38,471 nt of DNA from an uncultured Clostridium sp. (lineage in GTDB: Bacteria > Bacillota > Clostridia > TANB77 > CAG-508): the NCBI GenBank assembly GCA_900553125.1, contig USCB01000014.1:1-38471 (forward strand), written 5' to 3'. The position numbers and the translations under genes were made by a program. Below the pieces are notes generated by a model. It saw only the letters and a list, made by a program, of their open reading frames with translations. It made no database searches and had not been told where the DNA came from. Below, piece after piece: positions 7,415 through 15,370 of this stretch; the stretch's first letter is position 1, and the number at the start of each line of letters is the position of its first letter.

Positions 7415-8080
7415 ATGAAAGAACAAAAAATAAATAAAATATTATATATTGTCGCAATACTTATAATTATTATCGGAATAATAATGTATTATAAAAAAGG
7501 TTTCAATATAGAATTATTATATTCAAACAGGCAAGAAGTTTTGATATCAGATAGCAATGAGATGGATGTAACAAAAATACAAGAAATAGCAGGCACAGTG
7601 CTTGAAAATAGAAGTGTTAAAGTTGTAAGACATGAAAGATTTGGAAATGCGTTAGAAGTTATATCAACATCAATTAGCGAAGATGAAAAAAATAATTTAG
7701 TAGATAAAATAAATGAAGAATGTGGAACTAATATATCAAAAGATGATACTAAAATAATAAGTGTATCAAATACTCAAATAAGAGATATTTTAAAGTTATA
7801 CATATTACCAGGAATAATTACATTTGCAATTATAGTTATATATTTTGTTATAATGTATCATAAAATAGGATTAACTAAAGTATTATTAAAAAGTATTTTC
7901 ATACCAGTAATTGCAGAATTGACATATTATTCTCTTATTGTAATTACAAGAGCTGAATTTGGAAGAATTACAAACAGTATTGCAATTGGAATATATGTAT
8001 TAGCAATAGGAGTTTTAGCAATAAAATTCCAAAATGAAAAAGAAAAATTACCTAAAAAAGAAGAGAAGGAGAATGATTGA
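7415..8080 (+). CDS. secF: SecF-like protein translocase subunit, reduced
   Basis: 221 residues, against about 300 for typical SecF. One N-terminal membrane helix (about 9-26) is followed by KKGFNIELLY, in the place of the GxDFxGG motif of SecF. A soluble domain of about 90 residues and only about three further helices (about 130-200) follow; SecF usually has five after the domain. It is immediately downstream of the SecD-like gene, which is the main support for the name. Its stop overlaps the greA start. The short membrane part suggests a stripped-down SecDF; alternatively it is a partner protein of changed function. Confidence 0.65.
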   Translation: MKEQKINKILYIVAILIIIIGIIMYYKKGFNIELLYSNRQEVLISDSNEMDVTKIQEIAGTVLENRSVKVVRHERFGNALEVISTSISEDEKNNLVDKINEECGTNISKDDTKIISVSNTQIRDILKLYILPGIITFAIIVIYFVIMYHKIGLTKVLLKSIFIPVIAELTYYSLIVITRAEFGRITNSIAIGIYVLAIGVLAIKFQNEKEKLPKKEEKEND

Positions 8081-8562
8081 AAATGGGAGAACAACAAGAA
8101 GTTATATTAACTCAAGAAGGATTTGAAAAATTAGAAGAAGAGTTAAATTACCTAAAAACAGAAAAGAGAACAGAAATAGCTGAAAGAATAAAAACAGCAA
8201 GAGGATTTGGAGATTTATCAGAAAACTCTGAATATGATGAGGCAAAAGGAGCTCAAGCTGAAAATGAACAAAAAATTGCAGAATTAGAAGTAAAAATTAG
8301 AAATGCAAAAGTTATTGACAGTAAGGAAATAGATACAAAAACTGTTCAAATTGGAAACACTGTTAAATTATTTGATGAAGAATTTGAAGAAGAAATTATA
8401 TATACTATAGTTGGTTCAACAGAAGTTGATTTAGCAGAAAACAAAATTTCAAATGAATCACCAATAGGAAAAGCTTTACTTGGTAGAAAAAAAGGTGAAG
8501 TTGTTGATGTTGATGCTCCAGATGGAATTATTAAATTTAAAATTTTAGCAATAAAAAAATAA
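8077..8562 (+). CDS. greA: transcription elongation factor GreA
   Basis: Rescues backtracked RNA polymerase by stimulating cleavage of the transcript's 3' end. The N-terminal coiled coil contains LTQEGFEKLEEELNYLK and ARGFGDLSENSEYDEAK. The latter carries the acidic tip residues (D and E) that enter the polymerase secondary channel. A C-terminal FKBP-like domain with SPIGKALLG follows. Length (161) is normal. The TTG at 8077 overlaps the secF stop and lies 5 bases after AAGGAG; an in-frame ATG at 8083 is 11 bases away and is an equally plausible start. Confidence 0.95.
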   Translation: MKMGEQQEVILTQEGFEKLEEELNYLKTEKRTEIAERIKTARGFGDLSENSEYDEAKGAQAENEQKIAELEVKIRNAKVIDSKEIDTKTVQIGNTVKLFDEEFEEEIIYTIVGSTEVDLAENKISNESPIGKALLGRKKGEVVDVDAPDGIIKFKILAIKK

Positions 8563-8609
8563 AAAGTATAAAATAGAAAAATTATCATATATTTCAATAG
8601 GTGGAATAT

Positions 8610-9422
8610 ATGATAGTTTTTTTTATAGATGAAATTAAAAAAGTAAGTATTTTTAAATCATTATTTAAAAATATTGTAGTAAACGAAGATAAAATTATGT
8701 TGCATTGTCAATATGAAAAATTAGGATTAAAAAGTAAAAAAAAGATTGTGGATAAAATTACAAGAGTATTGAATAATGAGAATGTAAAAAGAGTAATTAT
8801 TTCAAAAAAATTAAAAAAAGATAAATATTTCACAAATCTTATATATTCTAATGGTTTGGATATTGTTGATGGAAAAAATTTAATGAAAAAGTTAGTAAAT
8901 CAAATTATAGATAAGGTGTGTATTGAAAATAAGATTGAAAGTCAAAATGCAAATATCAGTATTAGCATAAATAATTTGAATGGATTAGAAATGAATAGTA
9001 TATATTTATTGGCTAAAAAATTTAAATCATTAAATATAGTCACAAATAATACAAACTATTTTATAAAATTGAAGGAAAAATTATGGAATGAGGAAGGTAT
9101 TATAATTACTTTAACAAATAATAAAAAGAAAGCATTGGCACAATCGAATATAATTTTAAATGTAGATTTTCCGGAAGAAATGATAAATAAATATACAATA
9201 TATGGAAATGGTATTCTAATTAATTTGGAAGAAAATGTAAGAATTAAAAAGAAAAGATTTAATGGTAAAATTATAAATGATTATGAAGTTAAAGTAAAAG
9301 AAAACACAGAAATGGAAAAAATTACAAAAGACAAAAAATATATAAATTTCGATATCAGAGATATATTAGAAATTTATTTAAAAAATAATCCTGAAGAAAT
9401 TCAAAATTTAATAATAGTCTAA
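8610..9422 (+). CDS. unidentified protein, possibly Rossmann-like
   Basis: 270 residues from the ATG at 8610, chosen because GGTGG lies 5 bases upstream; a GTG at 8601 is in frame. No family recognised with confidence. The pattern is alternating strands and helices, with KRVIISKKL, LNIVTNN, IIITLTNN and SNIILNVDFPEE resembling the strand ends of a nucleotide-binding fold, but no classical GxGxxG loop is present. It is strongly basic (Lys-rich). It lies between greA and the SpoIIQ-like gene, in the same operon direction. No signal peptide or membrane helix was seen. Enzymatic function cannot be assigned. Confidence 0.6.
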   Translation: MIVFFIDEIKKVSIFKSLFKNIVVNEDKIMLHCQYEKLGLKSKKKIVDKITRVLNNENVKRVIISKKLKKDKYFTNLIYSNGLDIVDGKNLMKKLVNQIIDKVCIENKIESQNANISISINNLNGLEMNSIYLLAKKFKSLNIVTNNTNYFIKLKEKLWNEEGIIITLTNNKKKALAQSNIILNVDFPEEMINKYTIYGNGILINLEENVRIKKKRFNGKIINDYEVKVKENTEMEKITKDKKYINFDIRDILEIYLKNNPEEIQNLIIV

Positions 9423-9485
9423 TAATAAGTATAAATTCCCTTAAAATGTAAATAATAATATTAATAAAATTTTAAGGAGGATTAT

Positions 9486-10313
9486 ATGGGAGTACATTTT
9501 AGGGAAAATGAAGAAAAAATAACAATGGGGATGATTATAGGTGGTATAATAATAATAGGTTTATTGATGACATCCTTAATTGTATATTTAATAAGTGTAA
9601 ATAAGACAAAAGTTCAAAATAATATTGCTAAACAAGAACAGCAAGTAGCAGATGATAGCCAAGATGAAGAAGAAAATTTTGAAGAGGTTAGTATAGATGT
9701 AGGAAAAACAGTAAACGAAGTTTCAAATGAAATGAATAGCACAGCAACAAATACCTTAGAAAATAACCAAAACACAAATAAGGTAAATACGCAAAATAGC
9801 ATGGAAAACAATACTGTCACAGAAAAAAAGAATACACATATTGAAAAGAAAACTAATACTGTAGAAAGCGAAGAATCAAATTCAAAAAAAGAAGAAACAA
9901 AAAATGTAAAATTTACATCACCAATAAAAGGAGAAATCATTAGAGAATTTGCATCAGATTCTCTAGTATATTCAAATACTCTCGATGAATGGGTAACTCA
10001 TAATGGTGTTGATATAAAGGCTGATAAAACATCAGTTGTAAAATCAGCAGCTGAAGGAACAGTATATGCAATAAAAAATGACCCTAGATATGGATTGACT
10101 GTTATTGTAGAACATGATGGTGGATATAAAACTGTTTATGCAAATCTTTTGACTGCTGAGTATGTGGTAGAAGGAGAAAAATTAGAGGTTGGTCAAACTA
10201 TCGGTACAGTAGGAAATAGCAGTGCTTTTGAAGTTTCTGATGATTATCATTTACATTTTGAAGTAATTAAAGATGGTGAATATTTAAATCCCTGCACTTT
10301 AATGGAATTTTAA
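9486..10313 (+). CDS. M23-family (LytM) membrane protein, SpoIIQ-like
   Basis: One membrane helix at about 14-38, a linker rich in Asn, Thr, Glu and Lys (50-140), then a LytM domain (145-275). The zinc ligands are all present: H172 and D176 in THNGVDI, H255 and H257 in HLHF. VYSNTLDEWVTHNGVDIKA closely resembles the YSKTL-x-x-W segment of the sporulation protein SpoIIQ, which joins the forespore and mother cell by binding SpoIIIAH. Clostridial SpoIIQ often keeps the metal site that Bacillus has partly lost. This supports, but does not prove, a sporulation role; a general cell-wall endopeptidase is the alternative. The ATG follows TTAAGGAGG. Confidence 0.75.
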   Translation: MGVHFRENEEKITMGMIIGGIIIIGLLMTSLIVYLISVNKTKVQNNIAKQEQQVADDSQDEEENFEEVSIDVGKTVNEVSNEMNSTATNTLENNQNTNKVNTQNSMENNTVTEKKNTHIEKKTNTVESEESNSKKEETKNVKFTSPIKGEIIREFASDSLVYSNTLDEWVTHNGVDIKADKTSVVKSAAEGTVYAIKNDPRYGLTVIVEHDGGYKTVYANLLTAEYVVEGEKLEVGQTIGTVGNSSAFEVSDDYHLHFEVIKDGEYLNPCTLMEF

Positions 10314-10315
10314 TT

Positions 10316-10368
10316 TTTCTGATTGGGGACGGTTCTTTTCGCAAAAAGAACCGTCCCCAATCAGAAAT
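10316..10368 (+). repeat. intergenic palindromic repeat, near-perfect copy (locus 4)
   Basis: TTTCTGATTGGGGACGG opens the left arm and the matching sequence ends the right arm at TCAGAAA. A T run follows at 10366-10372, so this copy could terminate the upstream operon. Confidence 0.9.
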
Positions 10369-10384
10369 TTTTTACTCAAACCCC

Positions 10385-10413
10385 TTGTCAAACCTCAAAA
10401 AATGTAGTAAAAT
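10385..10413 (+). promoter_or_regulatory. promoter of rpsO
   Basis: TTGTCA (10385-10390), 17-base spacer, TAAAAT (10408-10413). A leader of about 90 bases follows, in which CCTTA near 10431 can pair with TAAGG near 10480. Such a fold could take part in S15 autoregulation, but this is only inferred. Confidence 0.6.
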
Positions 10414-10510
10414 AACAGATGTAAAAAAATTCCTTAAACTTAGTTAAATAATTAACACACCCGATTTTAAACCAGGTCTAAGGAGAAAAAGAAAACAGGA
10501 GGTGTAAACT

Positions 10511-10777
10511 ATGATATCAAAAGAATCAAAAGCTGAAATAATAGCAAAATATAAAAGAGATGAAAAAGATACTGGGTCACCAGAAGTACAAATCGCTCTT
10601 TTAACAGAAAGAATCAACGAACTAACAGAACACTTAAAAGTTCACAAAAAAGACAATCACTCTAGAAGAGGACTTTTAAAAATGGTTGGTAAAAGAAGAA
10701 ACTTATTAAACTATTTAGCTAAAAAAGATGTAAACAGATACAGAGAAATAGTTGCTAAATTAGGATTAAGAAAATAA
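10511..10777 (+). CDS. rpsO: 30S ribosomal protein S15
   Basis: 88 residues, the normal size. It binds 16S rRNA early in small-subunit assembly and contributes to an intersubunit bridge. The family pattern is clear: DTGSPEVQIALLTERI, LTEHLKVHKKDNHSRRGLL and MVGKRRNLLNYL. The ATG is preceded by AGGAGGTG. It is followed by a terminator and pnp, the classical rpsO-pnp order. Confidence 0.98.
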   Translation: MISKESKAEIIAKYKRDEKDTGSPEVQIALLTERINELTEHLKVHKKDNHSRRGLLKMVGKRRNLLNYLAKKDVNRYREIVAKLGLRK

Positions 10778-10783
10778 TTATAA

Positions 10784-10820
10784 CAAGGGGGCAGGAGGAT
10801 TTTTGCCCTTCTTTTTTAAA
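10784..10820 (+). terminator. intrinsic terminator after rpsO
   Basis: AAGGGGGCA and TTGCCCTT form a short stem with two unpaired G residues, followed by CTTTTTT. It separates rpsO from pnp. Confidence 0.6.
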
Positions 10821-10834
10821 GTTTAAATAATAAA

Positions 10835-10921
10835 AAGTTTATGTATTAGTTTAAGTGTAGCTTGTATAATATGCTTAAAACATTAAGCACATTATAGAGG
10901 TTACATACTAATAATAAACTT
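10835..10921 (+). promoter_or_regulatory. long stem-loop in the pnp leader
   Basis: AAGTTTAT (10835-10842) pairs with ATAAACTT (10914-10921), TATTAG (10844-10849) with CTAATA (10908-10913), TGTA (10856-10859) with TACA (10902-10905), ATAAT (10866-10870) with ATTAT (10891-10895), and TGCTTAA (10872-10878) with TTAAGCA (10883-10889). The loop is 4 bases. Resembling in design the leader hairpin through which E. coli PNPase controls its own mRNA, it ends 45 bases before the pnp start. A TATAAT at 10865-10870 lies inside the stem, so a promoter here is an alternative reading. Confidence 0.7.
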
Positions 10922-10966
10922 AAAATTAACGGGGTGTAAAAAATATAATAAAAAAGGAGAAATTTT

Positions 10967-13138
10967 ATGTTTAAAGTTTATGAAACAGAACTAGCAGGAA
11001 GAAAATTAACAATAGAAACAGGAAAAATGGCAGGTTTGGCCAATGGAAGTGTCTTAGTAAGATATGGAGACACAGTTGTTATGGTAAATGTAACAGCATC
11101 AAAAGAACCAAAAGAAGGAATAGACTTTTTCCCACTATCAGTAGATTTTGAGGAAAAATTATATTCAGTAGGAAAAATACCAGGTTCATACACAAAAAGA
11201 GAAGGAAAACCTTCAGATAAGGCAATATTAACATCAAGAGCAATAGATAGACCTTTAAGACCTTTGTTCCCAAAAGATTTCAGAAATGATGTAGTAGTCG
11301 TATGTACAGTTTTATCTGTAGAACAAGACAACTCACCAGAAGTTGCAGCAATGATTGGAGCATCTGCAGCACTTTCAATTTCAGATATCCCATTTGGTGG
11401 ACCAACAGCAGCGGTAAATGTAGGTTTAGTAAATGATGAAATTATAATAAACCCAACAGTAGAACAAAGAGATCATAGTGATTTAACTTTAACAGTTGCT
11501 GGAACACACGACAAAATTGCAATGATAGAAGCAGGTGCAAACGAAGTACCAGATGAAAAAATGCTAGAAGCAATTGAGACAGCACATGTTGAAATTAAAA
11601 AATTATGTGAATTCATTTCAAAAATGAAAGAAGAAATAGGAAAGCCAAAATTTGAATACAAATCATTTGCAGTAATACCTGAAATATATGATTATTTATC
11701 AGAAAATTACAAAGATGAAATGAAAGAAGCAGTTACTGAAAAAGATAAACAAGTAAGAGATAATAACATCGATAAATTAACAGAAAAAGTAAATGAAGAA
11801 TATAAAGAAAAATTTGGTGAAGAAAAATTCGAAGAAGATAAATCTAATATAGGAGAAGCTTTATACAAATTAGAGAAAAAAGTTGTTAGAGATATGATTT
11901 TCTACGAACACAAACGTGTTGACGGAAGAACATTAGACGAAATAAGACCACTATCATGTGAAGTAGGATTACTTCCAAGAGTACATGGAAGTGCAATGTT
12001 CACAAGAGGATTAACACAGGTTATGTCAATTACAACACTTGGAATGATGAGCGAAGAACAAGAATTAGATGGAATAGACTTAGAAAAATCAAAGAGATAT
12101 ATGCATCAATACAACTTCCCAGCATATTCAGTTGGAGAAGCAAGAACATCACGTGGACCTGGAAGACGTGAAATTGGTCATGGAGCATTAGCTGAAAAAG
12201 CATTAGTTCCAGTATTACCATCAGTAGAAGAATTTCCTTATGCAATAAGAGTTGTATCTGAAATATTATCATCAAATGGATCTACATCACAAGGAAGCAT
12301 TTGTGCAAGTACATTATCATTAATGGATGCAGGTGTTCCAATAAAAAGACCAGTTGCAGGAATTTCAACAGGTTTAATAACAGACCCAGAAAATCCAAAT
12401 AATTATGTTATGATGACAGATATACAAGGAATAGAAGATTTTTTCGGAGATATGGACTTTAAAGTTGGTGGAACAGAAAAAGGAATTACAGCCATACAAG
12501 TTGATATAAAAGTAGACGGATTGTCTTATGACATAATAAAAGAAGCATTTGAAAGAACACATAAAGCTCGTATGTACATCTTAAATGACATAATGTTACC
12601 AGTTTTAGGTGAACCAAGAGCAGAAATATCTGAATATGCACCAAAAATAATTACAACAAAAATAAAACCAGAAAAAATAAAAGATGTTATAGGTACTGGT
12701 GGAAAAGTAATTAACAAAATTATAGATGAAACAGGTGTAAAAATAGATATTGAAGAAGATGGACAAGTTTACATCTATGGCGAAAACAGTGAAAAAGCTT
12801 ATGATGCTTTAGATATGATAGAAGATATCGTTCGTGAAATCGAAGTTGGTGGAATCTATTATGGAGCTGTTACAAGAATAACATCCTATGGTGCATTTGT
12901 TGATTTAGGAAATGGAAAAGAAGGATTACTTCACATTTCTAGAATTGCAAAAGAACATATTAGAAGAGTTGAAGATTATGTTCAAATTGGTGAAAAAGTT
13001 ACTGTTAAGGTTATCGAAATTGATAATCAAGGTAGAATTAATTTAGCTATGAACGAACTTAGAGAAAAGAGAGCAGATGTTGTAGAAGAAAGCAATAGTG
13101 AAAGTAAAGAAGAAAAAGCTGAGGAAGTAGAAGAGTAA
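10967..13138 (+). CDS. pnp: polyribonucleotide nucleotidyltransferase (PNPase)
   Basis: A 3'-5' phosphorolytic exoribonuclease of mRNA decay; 723 residues, normal length. In order: a first RNase PH domain, a helical linker (about 230-310, Lys/Glu-rich), a second, catalytic RNase PH domain containing TSRGPGRREIGHGALAEKAL and FFGDMDFKVGG, then a KH domain (IGTGGKVINKIIDETG) and an S1 domain (YYGAVTRITSYGAFVDLG) near the C-terminus. It ends with an acidic Glu/Ser tail. The ATG follows AAGGAG. It is downstream of rpsO and has a long leader hairpin, suggesting post-transcriptional self-control. Confidence 0.98.
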   Translation: MFKVYETELAGRKLTIETGKMAGLANGSVLVRYGDTVVMVNVTASKEPKEGIDFFPLSVDFEEKLYSVGKIPGSYTKREGKPSDKAILTSRAIDRPLRPLFPKDFRNDVVVVCTVLSVEQDNSPEVAAMIGASAALSISDIPFGGPTAAVNVGLVNDEIIINPTVEQRDHSDLTLTVAGTHDKIAMIEAGANEVPDEKMLEAIETAHVEIKKLCEFISKMKEEIGKPKFEYKSFAVIPEIYDYLSENYKDEMKEAVTEKDKQVRDNNIDKLTEKVNEEYKEKFGEEKFEEDKSNIGEALYKLEKKVVRDMIFYEHKRVDGRTLDEIRPLSCEVGLLPRVHGSAMFTRGLTQVMSITTLGMMSEEQELDGIDLEKSKRYMHQYNFPAYSVGEARTSRGPGRREIGHGALAEKALVPVLPSVEEFPYAIRVVSEILSSNGSTSQGSICASTLSLMDAGVPIKRPVAGISTGLITDPENPNNYVMMTDIQGIEDFFGDMDFKVGGTEKGITAIQVDIKVDGLSYDIIKEAFERTHKARMYILNDIMLPVLGEPRAEISEYAPKIITTKIKPEKIKDVIGTGGKVINKIIDETGVKIDIEEDGQVYIYGENSEKAYDALDMIEDIVREIEVGGIYYGAVTRITSYGAFVDLGNGKEGLLHISRIAKEHIRRVEDYVQIGEKVTVKVIEIDNQGRINLAMNELREKRADVVEESNSESKEEKAEEVEE

Positions 13139-13140
13139 TT

Positions 13141-13240
13141 TTTCTGATTTGTGTCCCATTGGGACCGGTTCTTTTTGGGACATTTCTGATTGGGGACGGT
13201 TCTTTTCGGAAAAAGAACCGTCCCCAATCAGAAATGTTCC
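13141..13240 (+). repeat. compound palindromic repeat: a half unit next to a perfect palindrome (locus 5)
   Basis: TTTCTGATT occurs at 13141-13149 and 13183-13191. Between them lies one half unit bounded by TGTCCC (13152-13157) and GGGACA (13177-13182). The second copy of TTTCTGATT begins a perfect palindrome that ends at 13234, followed by TGTTCC. One element has evidently been inserted into or beside another. Confidence 0.9.
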
Positions 13241-13264
13241 AAACGAAAAAGAAAGGAGAAAGAA

Positions 13265-14017
13265 ATGCTAGGAATACTAACACTAGAAACACAAAGATAT
13301 GCAATAAAATTAGACAATTTTGAAGGGCCGTTAGATTTACTATGTAGCCTAATAGAAAAAAACAAAATGAGTATTTATGATATCAAATTAGATGAAATAA
13401 CAGATCAATATATAGAACTTTTAAATAAAGCTCAAGAACTAAACTTAGAAATTGCAAGTGAATTTTTAACCTTAGCATCAACTCTCCTTTATATAAAATC
13501 TAAAAAATTACTTCCAAGTAAAAATGAGGAAGAAGAAGAACTTTCAGAAGATGAGCTTATTAGAAGAATAGTAGAATATAAAAAATACAAGGATATAACA
13601 GCAAGTTTAAGAAAAAGCTTTGAAGAAAATTCAAATAGATTTTATAAATTACCTGAAAATATTGAATTACCTAAACAACAGCTAGATGAAGAGTATGAGG
13701 AAAATATTATTCCTAATTTATATGAAAAATTATGGGATAAAAATCAAAACAAAGTTAATGAAAATGCCAAAAATATTGAAAAAATAGCGATTACAGATAC
13801 TTATACTGTTGTTAGCAAGGTAAAAGAAATGTTTAAGGAATTAATTAGGAATAAAAGTTTTGTGTTTAATAAATTATTTTCAATACAAAAACATAATAGG
13901 CAAGAAGTTGTCACTGCTTTTTCTGGATTACTTGAATTATCTAGAAGAAGTAAGGTTGAAACGGAGCAGGACGGTCTTTTTGGAGATATTAATGTAAAAA
14001 GAAAAAATTATAAATAA
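13265..14017 (+). CDS. scpA: segregation and condensation protein ScpA (kleisin)
   Basis: The kleisin subunit that bridges SMC heads with ScpB in chromosome condensation. The hallmark N-terminal segment LDNFEGPLDLLCSLIEKNK and the following KLDEITDQYIELL are present, and a winged-helix-like C-terminus follows. From the ATG at 13265, with AAAGGAG 7 bases upstream, it is about 250 residues, the normal size. The open frame extends upstream to 13190, but that extension translates the palindromic repeat and should not be annotated. No scpB follows, although it is usually the next gene. Confidence 0.93.
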   Translation: MLGILTLETQRYAIKLDNFEGPLDLLCSLIEKNKMSIYDIKLDEITDQYIELLNKAQELNLEIASEFLTLASTLLYIKSKKLLPSKNEEEEELSEDELIRRIVEYKKYKDITASLRKSFEENSNRFYKLPENIELPKQQLDEEYEENIIPNLYEKLWDKNQNKVNENAKNIEKIAITDTYTVVSKVKEMFKELIRNKSFVFNKLFSIQKHNRQEVVTAFSGLLELSRRSKVETEQDGLFGDINVKRKNYK

Positions 14018-14065
14018 AATATTATTTATGGGTATGAAACAGTTTTATAAAGTAGGCTCTAACCC

Positions 14066-14116
14066 GTGCTGACGGCAGTCGTCACAAAAAGCCATTCATC
14101 CGAATGGCTTTTTTAT
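14066..14116 (+). terminator. paired hairpins after scpA, the second an intrinsic terminator
   Basis: The first hairpin (14066-14085) has GTG-C-TGAC opposite GTCG-T-CAC with a GGCA loop, unusually GC-rich for the region. The second, AAAAAGCCATTC-ATC-GAATGGCTTTTTT (14086-14114), is a strong terminator. The role of the first is unknown. Confidence 0.8.
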
Positions 14117-14168
14117 ACATTAATCGAAAAAAGTAAAAAAATAAGCACAAAAAAATCCTCTAAACCAC

Positions 14169-14218
14169 TTGAAATATTTTTTAACTTGTTATAGAATAAA
14201 TTTGCCTAAAAAAGGCAA
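14169..14218 (+). promoter_or_regulatory. gap promoter with a 5'-end hairpin
   Basis: TTGAAA (14169-14174), 17-base spacer, TAGAAT (14192-14197). Right at the expected transcript start, TTGCC (14202-14206) can pair with GGCAA (14214-14218), which may protect the 5' end of the mRNA. Confidence 0.65.
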
Positions 14219-14279
14219 CAATAAACAAAAATGTAAAAAACATACATAGACAAAAGTATGTTTAAAGGAGGAATTTAAT

Positions 14280-15299
14280 ATGTCAGTAAAAGTAGCCATT
14301 AATGGATTTGGACGTATAGGACGTCTAGCATTTAGACAAATGTTTGGAGCAGAAGGGTATGAAATTGTTGCAATAAACGACCTAACAAGCCCATCAATGC
14401 TAGCACATCTATTAAAATATGATTCTGCACAAGGAAGATATGAAAAAGCAGATACAGTAGTAGCAGGAGAAGATTCAATCACAGTTGATGGAAAAACTAT
14501 AAAAATATATGCAAAAGCAGATGCAAATGAATTACCATGGGGAGAAATCGGAGTAGATGTAGTACTAGAATGTACAGGATTCTATACATCAAAAGACAAA
14601 GCTATGGCACATATCAATGCAGGAGCAAAAAGAGTTGTAATATCAGCACCAGCTGGAAAAGATTTACCAACAGTAGTTTACAATGTAAATCAAGATATCT
14701 TAACACCAGAAGATAAAATAATATCTGCAGCATCATGTACAACAAACTGCTTAGCACCAATGGCTAAAGCACTTAATGATTATGCACCTATAGAGTCTGG
14801 TATAATGTCAACAATACATGCTTATACAGGAGACCAAATGTTACTAGATGGACCACACAGAAAAGGAAACCTAAGAAGAGCAAGAGCTGCAGCAGTAAAT
14901 ATCGTTCCTAACTCAACAGGAGCAGCAAAAGCAATTGGATTAGTTATTCCAGAATTAAATGGAAAATTAATAGGTTCTGCTCAACGTGTTCCAGTTCCAA
15001 CAGGATCTACAACAATATTAGTTGCGGTTGTAAAAGGTCACGACATAACAGTTGAATCAATAAATGCAGCTATGAAAGCAGCTTCAAATGAATCATTCGG
15101 ATATACAGAGGAAGAATTAGTTTCTTCAGATGTTGTAGGAATGAGATATGGTTCATTATTTGACGCAACTCAAACAATGGTACAAAAATTAGATGATGAC
15201 ACATATCAAGTTCAAGTTGTTTCTTGGTATGATAATGAAAATTCATATACTAGCCAAATGGTTAGAACTATTAAGTACTTTGCGGAACTTGAGAAATAA
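14280..15299 (+). CDS. gap: glyceraldehyde-3-phosphate dehydrogenase
   Basis: Oxidises glyceraldehyde 3-phosphate to 1,3-bisphosphoglycerate with NAD+. 339 residues. The Rossmann motif NGFGRIGR is at 8-15; D34 in INDL favours NAD over NADP. The active-site motif SAASCTTNCLAP has C153 as nucleophile, and the catalytic histidine lies in the IHAYTGDQ segment. The ATG has AAAGGAGGAA upstream. It heads a glycolytic cluster (pgk, tpiA, gpmI, eno downstream) and has its own promoter. Confidence 0.98.
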   Translation: MSVKVAINGFGRIGRLAFRQMFGAEGYEIVAINDLTSPSMLAHLLKYDSAQGRYEKADTVVAGEDSITVDGKTIKIYAKADANELPWGEIGVDVVLECTGFYTSKDKAMAHINAGAKRVVISAPAGKDLPTVVYNVNQDILTPEDKIISAASCTTNCLAPMAKALNDYAPIESGIMSTIHAYTGDQMLLDGPHRKGNLRRARAAAVNIVPNSTGAAKAIGLVIPELNGKLIGSAQRVPVPTGSTTILVAVVKGHDITVESINAAMKAASNESFGYTEEELVSSDVVGMRYGSLFDATQTMVQKLDDDTYQVQVVSWYDNENSYTSQMVRTIKYFAELEK

Positions 15300-15301
15300 T
15301 G

Positions 15302-15360
15302 TACTTTTGGGACCGGTTCTTTTACGAACATGTTCATAAAAGAACCGGTTCCAAAAGAAC
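15302..15360 (+). repeat. intergenic palindromic repeat, near-perfect copy (locus 6)
   Basis: GGGACCGGTTCTTTTA on the left faces TAAAAGAACCGGTTCC on the right, with GAACATGTTC in the centre and TTTTGG / CCAAAAGAAC outside. It begins 2 bases after the gap stop codon. Confidence 0.9.
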
Positions 15361-15370
15361 AAAAAAGAAA

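Noticed and set aside
10316..10372. All GGGGACGG palindromes as ordinary terminators
   Set aside because: This copy has a T run, but most others lack one, one lies between divergent promoters, and tandem half units cannot form the hairpin.
14066..14085. Known riboswitch upstream of gap
   Set aside because: No match by eye to the consensus cores of the riboswitch classes I know, and the hairpin lies upstream of the gap promoter rather than in its leader.
14028..14120. Small selenoprotein read through the TGA after CCG TGC at 14067
   Set aside because: The frame from ATG 14028 has no ribosome site, the hairpin does not have the position of a bacterial SECIS element, and a terminator overlaps the frame.
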